Positions 15,659 through 24,556 of a stretch of DNA of 38,074 nucleotides are shown here, piece after piece. This DNA is from an uncultured Bacteroidales bacterium. GTDB lineage: Bacteria > Bacteroidota > Bacteroidia > Bacteroidales > F082. How positions within the stretch are numbered: the first letter of the stretch is position 1; every line of letters begins with the position of its first letter. The translations under genes were made by a program, and so were the position numbers. Where the stretch lies: NCBI GenBank assembly GCA_947166105.1, contig CAMVCZ010000029.1, positions 1-38,074 of the forward strand, in the 5' to 3' direction. The notes under the pieces were generated by a model. The model ran no database searches and was not told where the DNA came from. It worked only from the letters and a program-made list of their open reading frames with translations.

Positions 15659-17364
15659 ACCAGAAACAATCTTTTTCACCCAAAATTTCAGTTATTATCC
15701 CCGTGTGGAATCCCGGATCGGGCATCAGCCGTTGTGTGGAATCGCTGTGCAGCCAGACGCTTGAGGACATCGAGATAATTTTCGTGGACGATTGCGGCTC
15801 CGACGGTGCGATGGACGTGGTGCGTGCGGCTGCTGCTGAAGACCCTCGTATCCGCATCATCTCGAATGCGGAGAATGTGGGTCCTGGAATTTCCCGCAAC
15901 GCGGGCATCGAGGTTGCTCGTGGCGAATACCTTTCCTTTGTGGATGCGGATGACTATGTCAGTCCGAACTTTTTGGAAGTCCTCTACACGAAAGCCAAGT
16001 CGGAAGACCTTGACATTGTGAAGGGCCGTAACGTCTATGAACTTGAGGACGGCACAGAAGCAGCCCACGCAGATTTAAACGAACGAATCCGTAAGGGTAT
16101 TCTGGAAGGCAAGCCTCTTTTCCGTCTTTTTACTTATCAGCACACGAGTGCTATCTACCGTCGTCTCCTCCTGGAAAAATATGGTATCCGATATGGTACT
16201 TCCCGCAGGGCACAGGATGATACCTTTCTTCTGAAAGTCTGCCACAGGGCAATGCATTTCGGTTTTGGGGAGCCTGCCGAATACCATCAATGCGAGAGGG
16301 CAGATTCCCTGATGCACGATATGCGTCCGCACACGTTGGAGAGGATGCTGCATGCTTTCAGTGAGCAAATGGACTACATTGTGGAAAATATGCATGGTGA
16401 ATGGTATGTTACTAACTATGTTTCAGGGCAAGTGGTTTATCTCCTCCGATTAGTTGCTTATTACGAGAGGAATGCAGACCGCGCAGATTCAGTGCCTCCT
16501 TTTGTCCATGGTGTTCGTAGTCAGTTGCTTCGCCTCCCTGCTGCGGATGTTGGAAGAATAAAAGGCGAGAGTTTCGTCATAAAGGCTCTGTGCGACCATG
16601 AGGTGGCCTTGGCAGAGTTTCCTTTCAAGTTGCCTTGGGAGAAATTTAAGGCTGCAGATTATGTGTCGACGGTAGCGGAATGGGTGGATTTCCTCATTCA
16701 GCATCCCGATTGTGTCAGGGAGGCCGAAAAGGATGTCAAACGGTTAGTCCTTGTGGCCAACGATTTCTGTAACATGGAAGATGCTGCGGATAATCTCGAG
16801 GAGCTACATAAGGTAGGAAAGACTCTTTCACAACAGGTGATACGTCTCTCCAAGTGTGGATTTACATGGGACTTTTCCGAGATGTTGAATTACGTCAAGT
16901 ATAATCTGAACACCTGCAACCAGCTGATGGCAAACGGCCAGGCAGAGGAATCACAAAGGATTCCGGCCAATCTCGGCAGTCTGTTGCGCCTGTCCCCTGA
17001 GATCCAGTCGTGGGCGGAGGGTTCCCGTGAAGTAGATGTTCGTGGCGTTTACGATTACGGCGTCGTTCTCAGACCACGTCTTTGGGGCAAATACCGTACG
17101 GTTCCCGAATATTCCCAGATGCTGAGGAACTGGTGTGACTTTCTGAGGAAGCATCCTGATTGCGCTTCGCTGTATATAGGCGGATACAAGAGTTTTTTGA
17201 ACGATGCCCGTGCTTTTATGAAGGAGCGAGTGCAGAACGATGCGTATTGTGCCGAGATTGCAGAGTTGAAGGATGCTGTGGAGAAAGGCTGGCGCGTTCT
17301 GCCGTTCAGGGTGCGTATGAGGAAATGGATTAATGATACGAAAAGTTTCTTTCCAAGAAGATAA
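15655..17364 (+). CDS. GT2 glycosyltransferase with long C-terminal extension (array copy A)
   Basis: 569 residues. Residues about 10-230 form a GT-A GT2 domain: VSVIIPVWNPG-type start (ISVIIPVWNPG here), FVDDCGSDGAMD (43-54) and the DxD motif in FVDADDY (95-101). About 340 more residues follow with no known domain; they are helical and contain repeated motifs such as LPWEK and QHPDC. The protein is close to the next gene along its whole length, and its last 270 bases are identical to the end of that gene. Cytoplasmic, acting on the lipid-linked glycan; sugar specificity unknown. Confidence 0.85.
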   Translation: MNQKQSFSPKISVIIPVWNPGSGISRCVESLCSQTLEDIEIIFVDDCGSDGAMDVVRAAAAEDPRIRIISNAENVGPGISRNAGIEVARGEYLSFVDADDYVSPNFLEVLYTKAKSEDLDIVKGRNVYELEDGTEAAHADLNERIRKGILEGKPLFRLFTYQHTSAIYRRLLLEKYGIRYGTSRRAQDDTFLLKVCHRAMHFGFGEPAEYHQCERADSLMHDMRPHTLERMLHAFSEQMDYIVENMHGEWYVTNYVSGQVVYLLRLVAYYERNADRADSVPPFVHGVRSQLLRLPAADVGRIKGESFVIKALCDHEVALAEFPFKLPWEKFKAADYVSTVAEWVDFLIQHPDCVREAEKDVKRLVLVANDFCNMEDAADNLEELHKVGKTLSQQVIRLSKCGFTWDFSEMLNYVKYNLNTCNQLMANGQAEESQRIPANLGSLLRLSPEIQSWAEGSREVDVRGVYDYGVVLRPRLWGKYRTVPEYSQMLRNWCDFLRKHPDCASLYIGGYKSFLNDARAFMKERVQNDAYCAEIAELKDAVEKGWRVLPFRVRMRKWINDTKSFFPRR

Positions 17365-17559
17365 GGAAAACATGTGTAAGGTATCCGTCATCATCCCCGT
17401 TTGGAACCCCGGCGAGGGCATCAGCCGTTGCGTGGCTTCGCTGCGTGGCCAGACGCTCAAGGACATCGAGATGATTTTCGTTGACGACTGCGGCTCCGAC
17501 GGCGCGATGGACGTGGTGCGCACTGCGGCGGCAGAAGATACTCGCATCCGCATCGTCAC
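17094..17559 (+). repeat. 466-bp perfect direct repeat, copy 1
   Basis: Identical as read to 18790-19255, offset 1696 bases. It spans the 3' end of glycosyltransferase A, the 7-base gap and the first 188 bases of glycosyltransferase B. Just outside, the copies differ at once (ATA against ATT on the left, CGAATGCGG against CAATGCCG on the right). Confidence 0.9.
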
Positions 17560-19060
17560 GAATGCGGAGAATGTTGGGCCTGGTATTTCGCGTAACGCGG
17601 GCATTGACGTTGCGCAGGGCGAATACCTTTCCTTTGTGGATGCGGATGATTATGTCAGTCCGAACTTTTTGGAAGTGCTCTACACGAAAGCCAAGTCGGA
17701 AGACCTTGACATTGTGAAAGGCCGCATTGTCTGTGAATTTGAGGACGGCACAGAAACAGCCCACGCAGATTTAAACGAACGAATCCGGAAAGGCCTTCAG
17801 GAAGGTAAGTCTCTTTTCCGTCTTTTTACCTATCAGCACACGAGCGCCACCTACCGTCGTTCCCTTTTGGAGAAATATGGTATCCGATACGGTGCTTCCC
17901 ACAATGGAGAGGACGTAACATTCCTTTTGAAAGCCTGTCATAGGGCAAAGCGTTTCGGTTTTGTGGGGGCTGCCGAATACCATCGATGCGAGAGGGCAGA
18001 TTCCCTGGTGCACGATATGCATCCGCATACGTTGGAGAGAATGTTGCATGCCTTCAGCGAGCGAATGGACTATATCGTGGGTAATATGTTTGGTGAAAAG
18101 GGGGGCATTGATTATGTGGCAGTACAAGTTTGTAATCTTCTCCGATTGGTAGTCTATTACAGAAAAAGAACAGCGTGTGAAGACTTGGCAGTTTCTTTCA
18201 TTCATGGTGTTCGTAGTCAGTTACTCCGCCTCCCCGTAGCGGATGTTGATAAATTAAAGGGAGAGAAATTCGTCATAAAGGCTCTGTGTGACTATGAAGT
18301 GGCCTTGGCAGAAATCCCTTTCAAGTTGCCTTGGGAGAAACTTAAGGCTGCAGACTATGTGTCGACGGTAGCGGAATGGGTGGATTTCCTCGTTCAACAT
18401 CCCGGTTGTTTCAGGGAGGCCGAAAAGAATGTCATACGTTTAGTCCTTAAGACCATCGATTTCTGTGACATGGAAGATGCTGCGGATAATATCGAGGGGT
18501 TACATAAGGCAGGACAGGCTCTTTCACAACAGGTGATACGTCTCTCCCAGTGTGGATTTACATGGGATTTTTCCGAGATGTTAAATTACGTCAAGTATAA
18601 TCTGAACACCTGCAACCAGCTGATGGCAAACGGTCAGGCAGAAGAAGCACAAAGAATTCCGGCCAATCTCGGCAGTCTGCTGCGTTTGTCCCAAGAGATC
18701 CAGTCGTGGGCAGAAGATTCGAGATATGTAGAAATTCATGGCGTTTATGATTACGGCGTTGCACTTCGTCCTCGGCTTTGGGGCGAATTCCGTACGGTTC
18801 CCGAATATTCCCAGATGCTGAGGAACTGGTGTGACTTTCTGAGGAAGCATCCTGATTGCGCTTCGCTGTATATAGGCGGATACAAGAGTTTTTTGAACGA
18901 TGCCCGTGCTTTTATGAAGGAGCGAGTGCAGAACGATGCGTATTGTGCCGAGATTGCAGAGTTGAAGGATGCTGTGGAGAAAGGCTGGCGCGTTCTGCCG
19001 TTCAGGGTGCGTATGAGGAAATGGATTAATGATACGAAAAGTTTCTTTCCAAGAAGATAA
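17372..19060 (+). CDS. GT2 glycosyltransferase with long C-terminal extension (array copy B)
   Basis: 562 residues from the ATG at 17372, which aligns with the start of the GT domain in the other copies and lies 7 bases after the upstream stop; an ATG at 17333 would overlap the previous gene by 32 bases. GT2 motifs: VSVIIPVWNPG, IFVDDCGSDGAMD, and FVDADDY. It is a close paralogue of copy A, also over the unknown C-terminal 330 residues, with most differences in the middle (residues about 150-300 and 380-420), where acceptor choice might be set. Both ends lie inside the long direct repeat. Confidence 0.85.
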   Translation: MCKVSVIIPVWNPGEGISRCVASLRGQTLKDIEMIFVDDCGSDGAMDVVRTAAAEDTRIRIVTNAENVGPGISRNAGIDVAQGEYLSFVDADDYVSPNFLEVLYTKAKSEDLDIVKGRIVCEFEDGTETAHADLNERIRKGLQEGKSLFRLFTYQHTSATYRRSLLEKYGIRYGASHNGEDVTFLLKACHRAKRFGFVGAAEYHRCERADSLVHDMHPHTLERMLHAFSERMDYIVGNMFGEKGGIDYVAVQVCNLLRLVVYYRKRTACEDLAVSFIHGVRSQLLRLPVADVDKLKGEKFVIKALCDYEVALAEIPFKLPWEKLKAADYVSTVAEWVDFLVQHPGCFREAEKNVIRLVLKTIDFCDMEDAADNIEGLHKAGQALSQQVIRLSQCGFTWDFSEMLNYVKYNLNTCNQLMANGQAEEAQRIPANLGSLLRLSQEIQSWAEDSRYVEIHGVYDYGVALRPRLWGEFRTVPEYSQMLRNWCDFLRKHPDCASLYIGGYKSFLNDARAFMKERVQNDAYCAEIAELKDAVEKGWRVLPFRVRMRKWINDTKSFFPRR

Positions 19061-19255
19061 GGAAAACATGTGTAAGGTATCCGTCATCATCCCCGTTTGG
19101 AACCCCGGCGAGGGCATCAGCCGTTGCGTGGCTTCGCTGCGTGGCCAGACGCTCAAGGACATCGAGATGATTTTCGTTGACGACTGCGGCTCCGACGGCG
19201 CGATGGACGTGGTGCGCACTGCGGCGGCAGAAGATACTCGCATCCGCATCGTCAC
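18790..19255 (+). repeat. 466-bp perfect direct repeat, copy 2
   Basis: Same sequence as 17094-17559. It covers the 3' end of glycosyltransferase B, the gap and the first 188 bases of the third transferase. Recombination between the two copies would remove exactly one transferase (1696 bp) and keep the reading frames. Confidence 0.9.
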
Positions 19256-20293
19256 CAATGCCGAAAACATGGGAGCCGGTGCTTCTCGCAACGCGGCTAT
19301 CGAATTGGTGCGAGGCGAGTATCTTTCTTTTGTCGATGCCGACGACTATGTCTCTCCCGATTTCTTGGAAATACTCTACATGGAGGGCAAGACGAAAGAC
19401 CTTGACATCATCAAGGGACTTCGCCAGAACGAGAAAGAAGATGGCAGCGTGTTCCACTCATCCTATAGGCTGAACGATGTGATACGTAAAGGTCTTGAGA
19501 AAAAAGAACCGTTGTTTTTCCTTTTTAAGGCAGAACATCATACTGCTTTGTACCACCGCAGGCTTTTTAACAACTCAGAGGTGCGGTTCGGTCTGACTAG
19601 TAACGGTGAAGGCAGTCTTTTTTATTGAAAGCCTGTCATGTGGCAAAGTCTTTTGGCATCAATGACCGTGCCGTTTATCATTACATTTATCGGAAAGCAT
19701 CAGCAACAAATGCAATGACAGAGCATAGTTTTAATGGCCGGATTTTGGCCCTTCAATGTTATGTAGAATATTTTGTCAGCCACATTGAACCGAATCCTTA
19801 TGCAGTCCTTTATTTGGTGAAAAAGTTGAAGTATTATTTGTCCTTTCAACGGTATGTGAGCCGTATGGTTGGAAATAATGAGGCATCTGCTTCATTCCTT
19901 GTAGACTTGCAAAAAGTAGCTTTGAGTTATCCAGACATGGAAACCTACAAAAATGAAGACTTTGTCATTCTTGCCTTAATGGAGTATGGTGAGAACTTGA
20001 TAGAAAGATACTATCATTCGTCTTGGGAAGTTGTACCACTTGAAGATTATGTTGACATCATTGATAGACGAATGAAATTTCTGATTAAATACCCACAATA
20101 TTTCCATGAATTAAAGAATACCATTATCCTTGCCAATCGTTTTGCCGTGAGGATGCAATCAAATGGGTTTTCTTCTGAGGAAATCACGACGTATCAAGCG
20201 AAAGTCAGATCGTTGTTGCGACGACCGCCCATTTTAAGAATGCGTTTAAAGTTGTTTGTTCTCAACAAGATGAAAACAAAGAGATGCCCCTAA
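19068..20293 (+). pseudogene. Third GT2 glycosyltransferase, mosaic and frame-disrupted at a T6 tract
   Basis: The first part reads from the ATG at 19068 to a stop at 19626-19628; the second continues in another frame from about 19618 to 20293. GT2 motifs are intact in part one (FVDDCGSDGAMD, FVDADDY). At 19618-19623 there are six T; a seventh would join SLF to LLKACH, exactly as FLLKACH reads in the sister genes, to give 408 residues. The first 188 bases are identical to copy B and the rest is quite different, with no long extension. So it is a recombinant gene. Whether it is dead, phase-variable, read through by slippage, or a sequence error cannot be told here. Confidence 0.75.
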
Positions 20294-21249
20294 ACTACTC
20301 CATCATCATTCCCCATAAAGACATTCCCGACCTGCTGCAGCGTTGTTTGGATTCGATTCCCGTGCGCGACGATGTGGAAGTCATCGTCGTGGATGACAAC
20401 AGCGACCCGCAGAAGGTGGAATTCGACCATTTCCCTCGTTGGAAGGGAAAACATTACCAATGTTTCCTGACAAAAGAAGGCAAAGGCGCAGGCTACGCTC
20501 GTAACGTGGGGCTGGATCACGCTCAAGGCCGTTGGGTCATTTTTGCCGACTCCGACGATTTCTTCACGGAAGACTTTGGCAGTTTGCTCGACGAGATGGC
20601 GGATGCGGAAGAGGATGTGGTGTTTTTCGACTATATCAACGTGCTGTCCGATGACATTTCCCGTCAAGTGAAGAACAGAGTTGCCTGCAGAATGTTCATC
20701 AAAGCCTATCTGGATGGCGACCCGTCGGAAACGAAGCTTAGAATCTACTTTGTCGTCCCTTGGTGCAAACTCGTCAAAAGAGACTTGATCGAGCGTCATT
20801 TGATCCGTTTCGATGAGGTGAAGTGTGGAAATGACATGTATTTCTCCTCTCATGTCGGAATCGTTGCCAAAACCATCAAGGTGAGCGGCACAATCGGTTA
20901 CGCAGTCACTTCAAGGAAAGGGCAGATAACAGAGAAGAAGAATCAAACTGCCGAGGATTTCCGTGTCAGGATGGAGGTGGGCTTGAGATGTGACAAGTTG
21001 TTAAGGCCCCAATACGGTCCTCGCGTTCGGACAGAGGGGATTTTGAAAAATGCCTATCGTCAAAAAGGCTTCTGGTGCTGTGTGTGGTTTTGCCTGGCCA
21101 ACGTGTCGCATCCCCGTGTTTTTGGGCGGACCGTCTTATTCCTGATGGGCCGAATGAAAAGCTCCCTCCGAAGTCTCATCGCCAAAATTCCTTTAGCCAG
21201 ACCATTGTATTATGCCATCAAACAGAAGCGCGATTCAATCTATGAGTGA
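20284..21249 (+). CDS. GT2 glycosyltransferase, beta type (first copy)
   Basis: 321 residues; it starts 10 bases inside the 3' end of the preceding transferase. The start is YSIIIPHKDIPDLLQRCLDS, then VIVVDDNSD (33-41) and the DxD motif FADSDDFF. This HKDIPDLLQRC group differs from the WNPG group beside it. It is clearly homologous to 22484-23395 (nearly identical DNA over the first blocks). The C-terminal 60 residues are basic with hydrophobic patches (FWCCVWFCLANV), suiting membrane attachment. It pairs with the next WNPG-type gene in a repeated two-gene unit. Confidence 0.85.
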   Translation: MPLNYSIIIPHKDIPDLLQRCLDSIPVRDDVEVIVVDDNSDPQKVEFDHFPRWKGKHYQCFLTKEGKGAGYARNVGLDHAQGRWVIFADSDDFFTEDFGSLLDEMADAEEDVVFFDYINVLSDDISRQVKNRVACRMFIKAYLDGDPSETKLRIYFVVPWCKLVKRDLIERHLIRFDEVKCGNDMYFSSHVGIVAKTIKVSGTIGYAVTSRKGQITEKKNQTAEDFRVRMEVGLRCDKLLRPQYGPRVRTEGILKNAYRQKGFWCCVWFCLANVSHPRVFGRTVLFLMGRMKSSLRSLIAKIPLARPLYYAIKQKRDSIYE

Positions 21250-22468
21250 CTCTCCCCAAGTTTCCGTCATTATCCCCGTGTGGAATCCGGGTTCGGGTGT
21301 CCGCCGCTGCGTCGATTCGTTGCGCGGCCAGACGCTTGAAGACATCGAGCTGATTTTCGTGGACGACTGCGGCACCGACGGCGCGATGGACATTGTTCGT
21401 TCCGCAGCTGCGGAAGACTCGCGCATCCGCATCATCACCAATCCAGAGAATGTCGGGCCTGGCCCCTCAAGGAACGCTGGCATTGAAGCGGCACGCGGCG
21501 AATATTTGTCTTTTGTCGATGCGGATGATTACGTGGACGCTTTTTTCCTGGAATGTTTGTATGCCAAGGCCGTCGCCGGGCAGTTGGATGTTGTGAAAGG
21601 GAGGATTTGTTATCTCAAGGAAGATGGGACTCAAGCGAATCGTACAGAACTTAACGATGAAATTCGCAAGGGCATCGAATTGGGGAAGCCCCTTTTCTGC
21701 TTGTTTCTTTATCAGCATCAAAGTGCCCTTTATAAGCGGGTATTCCTCTTGGACAAGGCCATCCGTTACGGTACTTCACGGCGGGCACAAGACACGACAT
21801 TCCTCTTGAAGGCTTGCCACAGGGCCGATCGTTTTGACCTCGAGGACACCGCAGAATACTGTTTCTGCGAAAGAAATAGCTCGTTGATGCACGACACAAA
21901 ACCTCACACTTTGGAAAGAAAACTTCATGCCTTTCAGGAGCAGATGGATTATATGGTGGACAATATGGCAGATGAAGACGATGCTTCCCAATATGTGGCA
22001 AAGCGGATGTATTATGACCTTAGCTTGTGTAACTTTTTGAGACAGAAACACGCATATAGAGAGAGCTGTGATGGCTTTATAACCCGTATTCGCGAGCAAG
22101 TGCTTCGTTTCCCACAGTTGGAAAAACTGAAAAACGAGTCTTTCATCGTTCGTGCCATGTGCGACTATGGTGTCGCTTTGGCCTATCAACCATTCAAATT
22201 GCCATGGGAAAAGCTTAAGGTCGAAAACTATGCGGAAACAATCCAAAAATGGGTTGATTTCGTCAAAGGACACCCCGAATGTGCGAATGTGGCGAAAAAA
22301 GACTTGCTTCGATTGTATCGTGAGGCTGAGGTCTTGTGCCTTGGCGACAACTTGCATTTGCCTCCTTCTTTGGTTCGCGATGTAAAGAAAATTTGTCGAT
22401 TAGACAAAATAAATATGAAACAAACGATCCGAACTCTCGTCTCCAAGATTCTTTTGGCAAAAAAATAA
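21242..22468 (+). CDS. GT2 glycosyltransferase, WNPG type (fourth copy)
   Basis: 408 residues from the ATG at 21242, overlapping the previous stop by 8 bases; an ATG at 21212 would overlap by 38. Motifs: VSVIIPVWNPG, LIFVDDCGTDGAMD, and FVDADDYVD. It resembles the first half of copies A and B, including FLLKACHRAD, DSL/SSLMHD and LPWEKLK, but stops after about 400 residues and has its own basic tail. In this copy the FLLKACH region is in frame, which supports the frameshift reading of the third gene. Confidence 0.87.
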   Translation: MSDSPQVSVIIPVWNPGSGVRRCVDSLRGQTLEDIELIFVDDCGTDGAMDIVRSAAAEDSRIRIITNPENVGPGPSRNAGIEAARGEYLSFVDADDYVDAFFLECLYAKAVAGQLDVVKGRICYLKEDGTQANRTELNDEIRKGIELGKPLFCLFLYQHQSALYKRVFLLDKAIRYGTSRRAQDTTFLLKACHRADRFDLEDTAEYCFCERNSSLMHDTKPHTLERKLHAFQEQMDYMVDNMADEDDASQYVAKRMYYDLSLCNFLRQKHAYRESCDGFITRIREQVLRFPQLEKLKNESFIVRAMCDYGVALAYQPFKLPWEKLKVENYAETIQKWVDFVKGHPECANVAKKDLLRLYREAEVLCLGDNLHLPPSLVRDVKKICRLDKINMKQTIRTLVSKILLAKK

Positions 22469-22483
22469 TAACACCAGTCGTTG

Positions 22484-23395
22484 ATGAACCAGACACAATC
22501 TGTTTTTTCTAGATTTTCCATCATCATCCCGCACAAAGATATTCCAGACCTGCTACAACGTTGTTTGGACTCGATTCCCGTGCGCGACGATGTGGAAGTC
22601 ATCGTGGTCGATGACAACAGCGACCCACGGAAGGTGGATTTCGAGCATTTCCCGAAATGGAGTGGTGAACATTACCAATATTTCCTGACGAAAGTAGGCA
22701 AGGGCGCAGGCTACGCCCGTAATGTGGGCTTGGACTGCGCACAAGGCCGCTGGGTTGTTTTTGCCGATGCTGACGATTTTTTCACAAAGGATTTCAATGA
22801 TTTGTTGGACGAAATGGTTGATTCAGAGGAAGACCTCATTTTCTTCGACTACATCAATGTCCTCTCTGGCGACATTACCCGACAGGTGGAGGACAGGAAA
22901 TGGTACAGCAAGTTCATGGCTTCTTATCGGAACGGCGAGATGGACGAAACGTCATTTAGGTCGATGGTTCCTGTGGTATGGTGCCGAATGGTCAGAAGGG
23001 AATTCATTGAGCGGAACGGTATCCGTTTCAGCGAAATGAGATGGAGCAACGACCTGTTTTTTGCTGCTCAAGTGGGAAGCAAGGCCAAGACCATCAAGGT
23101 GAGCGACAGGATTGGGTATGCGGTCACATCCCGTGAAGGATCGCTGACGAAAGATTTCTGTGGCACGGCTGAAGAACTGCGCGTCAGACTTAAAGAAGGC
23201 TTGAAAAGTGAAAATATGTATGCCCAACATCAATTGCCTTGCAAAGGCCGGATGACCAGCGCATGTTTGGCGGTTGCCTACAAGAAAAAGGGTTTTTTGT
23301 GGTGTTTTGGCTTTGCCCTCATCAACATTTATGATTGGCCAGTCGCCAAGGTGATGCTTGCTTTCTTGGCCAAAAAGATGTTGAGGAAAAGATAG
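22484..23395 (+). CDS. GT2 glycosyltransferase, beta type (second copy)
   Basis: 303 residues from the ATG at 22484 (a TTG three bases earlier is possible). Motifs: FSIIIPHKDIPDLLQRC, VIVVDDNSDP, GYARNVGLD and FADADDFF. It is the paralogue of 20284-21249; the DNA around the VDDNSD block is almost identical. The middle third (about 125-210) differs most. Together with 21242-22468 it repeats the order WNPG-type then HKDI-type seen upstream. Confidence 0.87.
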   Translation: MNQTQSVFSRFSIIIPHKDIPDLLQRCLDSIPVRDDVEVIVVDDNSDPRKVDFEHFPKWSGEHYQYFLTKVGKGAGYARNVGLDCAQGRWVVFADADDFFTKDFNDLLDEMVDSEEDLIFFDYINVLSGDITRQVEDRKWYSKFMASYRNGEMDETSFRSMVPVVWCRMVRREFIERNGIRFSEMRWSNDLFFAAQVGSKAKTIKVSDRIGYAVTSREGSLTKDFCGTAEELRVRLKEGLKSENMYAQHQLPCKGRMTSACLAVAYKKKGFLWCFGFALINIYDWPVAKVMLAFLAKKMLRKR

Positions 23396-23401
23396 TTAAT
23401 T

Positions 23402-24328
23402 ATGTGCAAATTGTCAGTCATTATACCCGTGTATAACACATGCGTCGCTTTGCCCCGCTGCATCGAAAGTGTACTGGGGCAAGACTTCTCTGACTTCGAG
23501 TTGCTGCTCATTGACGACGGTAGCACAGACGACAGCGGAGAAATGTGTGATGCTTATGCCGATAAAGACAGCCGTGTCCGAGTGTTCCACAAGATTAGGG
23601 GCGGCCCAAGCTCGGCACGCAACATAGGCCTTGACAACGCCACGGGCGTATGGGTTACATTCATTGATAGCGATGATTATGTCGATGCCGGCTATCTGTC
23701 ATTGCCCTATTCCGACGACGTCGATTTGTATGTCCGCAACTGGAATTTTGCCAAGAGTAATGCTTTGGAGCACTTTGATTCAACATTTGTTGATAATGAG
23801 CATTATTGGGGCTTCCTTCAGGAAAGGATGTATGGTTTTGCATTCAGGACGGCCTGCTGCTCCTTTTTTAAAAGGACCTTGATAGAGCAGGGCAGGATTC
23901 GTTTTGATGAGCGTTTCCATCTAGGTGAGGACACGCTGTTTGTTTTGGATTATTATCCCTTTGGCTCAACCCTGCAAATAGTGGATGGTGCTTCGTATCG
24001 ATACGACCGTTCTCAGCGTTGGGAAGACAAGCATCGCCTGTCGTGGGACGAGGCAGAAAGCTATCTTTCCGTTTTCATGGACAAATATGGGAAACTGCCT
24101 ATAGAAGTCCCCACATTGAATGCGCAGATGTTAGGACTTTTCAGGGCGCAGATAGACAAACGAGAGGGGAACGTATATTGTAAATGGCTGTGTTCGGAGC
24201 CCGTGCATCGGATGATTCGGTCACAAACGGTGCACAAGAAGCCTTTGGAAGTGGCAAAGTGTTGGATTAAAGCGATGCTTCCCATAAGAATCTGGAAGAC
24301 ATTGCGATGGGTTTTATCCAGCCATTGA
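23402..24328 (+). CDS. GT2 glycosyltransferase
   Basis: 308 residues, starting 6 bases after the previous stop. It belongs to the common EpsJ-like GT2 group: LSVIIPVYNT, LLIDDGSTDDSGEMCD, GPSSARNIGLD and the DxD motif FIDSDDYVD. It is not part of the duplicated families. The EDxLF segment (LGEDTLFVLDYYPF) is the usual acidic motif before the acceptor domain. It ends the transcription unit; a promoter and leader follow. Confidence 0.87.
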   Translation: MCKLSVIIPVYNTCVALPRCIESVLGQDFSDFELLLIDDGSTDDSGEMCDAYADKDSRVRVFHKIRGGPSSARNIGLDNATGVWVTFIDSDDYVDAGYLSLPYSDDVDLYVRNWNFAKSNALEHFDSTFVDNEHYWGFLQERMYGFAFRTACCSFFKRTLIEQGRIRFDERFHLGEDTLFVLDYYPFGSTLQIVDGASYRYDRSQRWEDKHRLSWDEAESYLSVFMDKYGKLPIEVPTLNAQMLGLFRAQIDKREGNVYCKWLCSEPVHRMIRSQTVHKKPLEVAKCWIKAMLPIRIWKTLRWVLSSH

Positions 24329-24373
24329 AAAATGAGAGCCACATCAATCCTAAATAAAAAAAGAGTCATCCAC

Positions 24374-24404
24374 CTTGCTATTATTGAAATTGTCCTTATC
24401 TTTG
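24374..24404 (+). promoter_or_regulatory. Promoter for the wzm-wzt unit
   Basis: TATCTTTG (24397-24404) matches TAnnTTTG exactly, and CTTG (24374-24377) is 19 bases upstream, the normal spacing for the -33 element. It would give a leader of about 145 nt before wzm. This is the best promoter in the window. Confidence 0.6.
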
Positions 24405-24501
24405 CAGCGCAATTCATCGCTATTGGCATGAAAAATGATTTAAGGGATTTAAGTGTGGATGGTTTGTGCTTAAATAATTGTTTAACTGATAGTTACAAGC
24501 G

Positions 24502-24539
24502 TTTAATGTGAGCCAAGTGGCGAAGCTATATGCATTAAA
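24502..24539 (+). promoter_or_regulatory. Leader hairpin containing the second copy of the shared 24-nt element
   Basis: TTTAATG (24502-24508) and CATTAAA (24533-24539) are perfect reverse complements and enclose most of the element at 24507-24530, which matches 14258-14281 at 20 of 24 positions. A small inverted repeat, TAACT and AGTTA, lies just upstream (24483-24495). In both units the element lies 27 to 64 bases before an exporter gene. Confidence 0.5.
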
Positions 24540-24556
24540 AGGAAGAAACAGATTAT

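Noticed and set aside
17333..17371. Earlier ATG for the second transferase (and the same at 19029 for the third)
   Set aside because: It would overlap the previous gene by 32 bases; the ATG at 17372 (19068) aligns with the start of the GT domain in all sister genes.
16951..17604. Minus-strand frames repeated across the transferase junctions
   Set aside because: They recur only because the DNA below them is the 466-bp direct repeat; there are no protein features.
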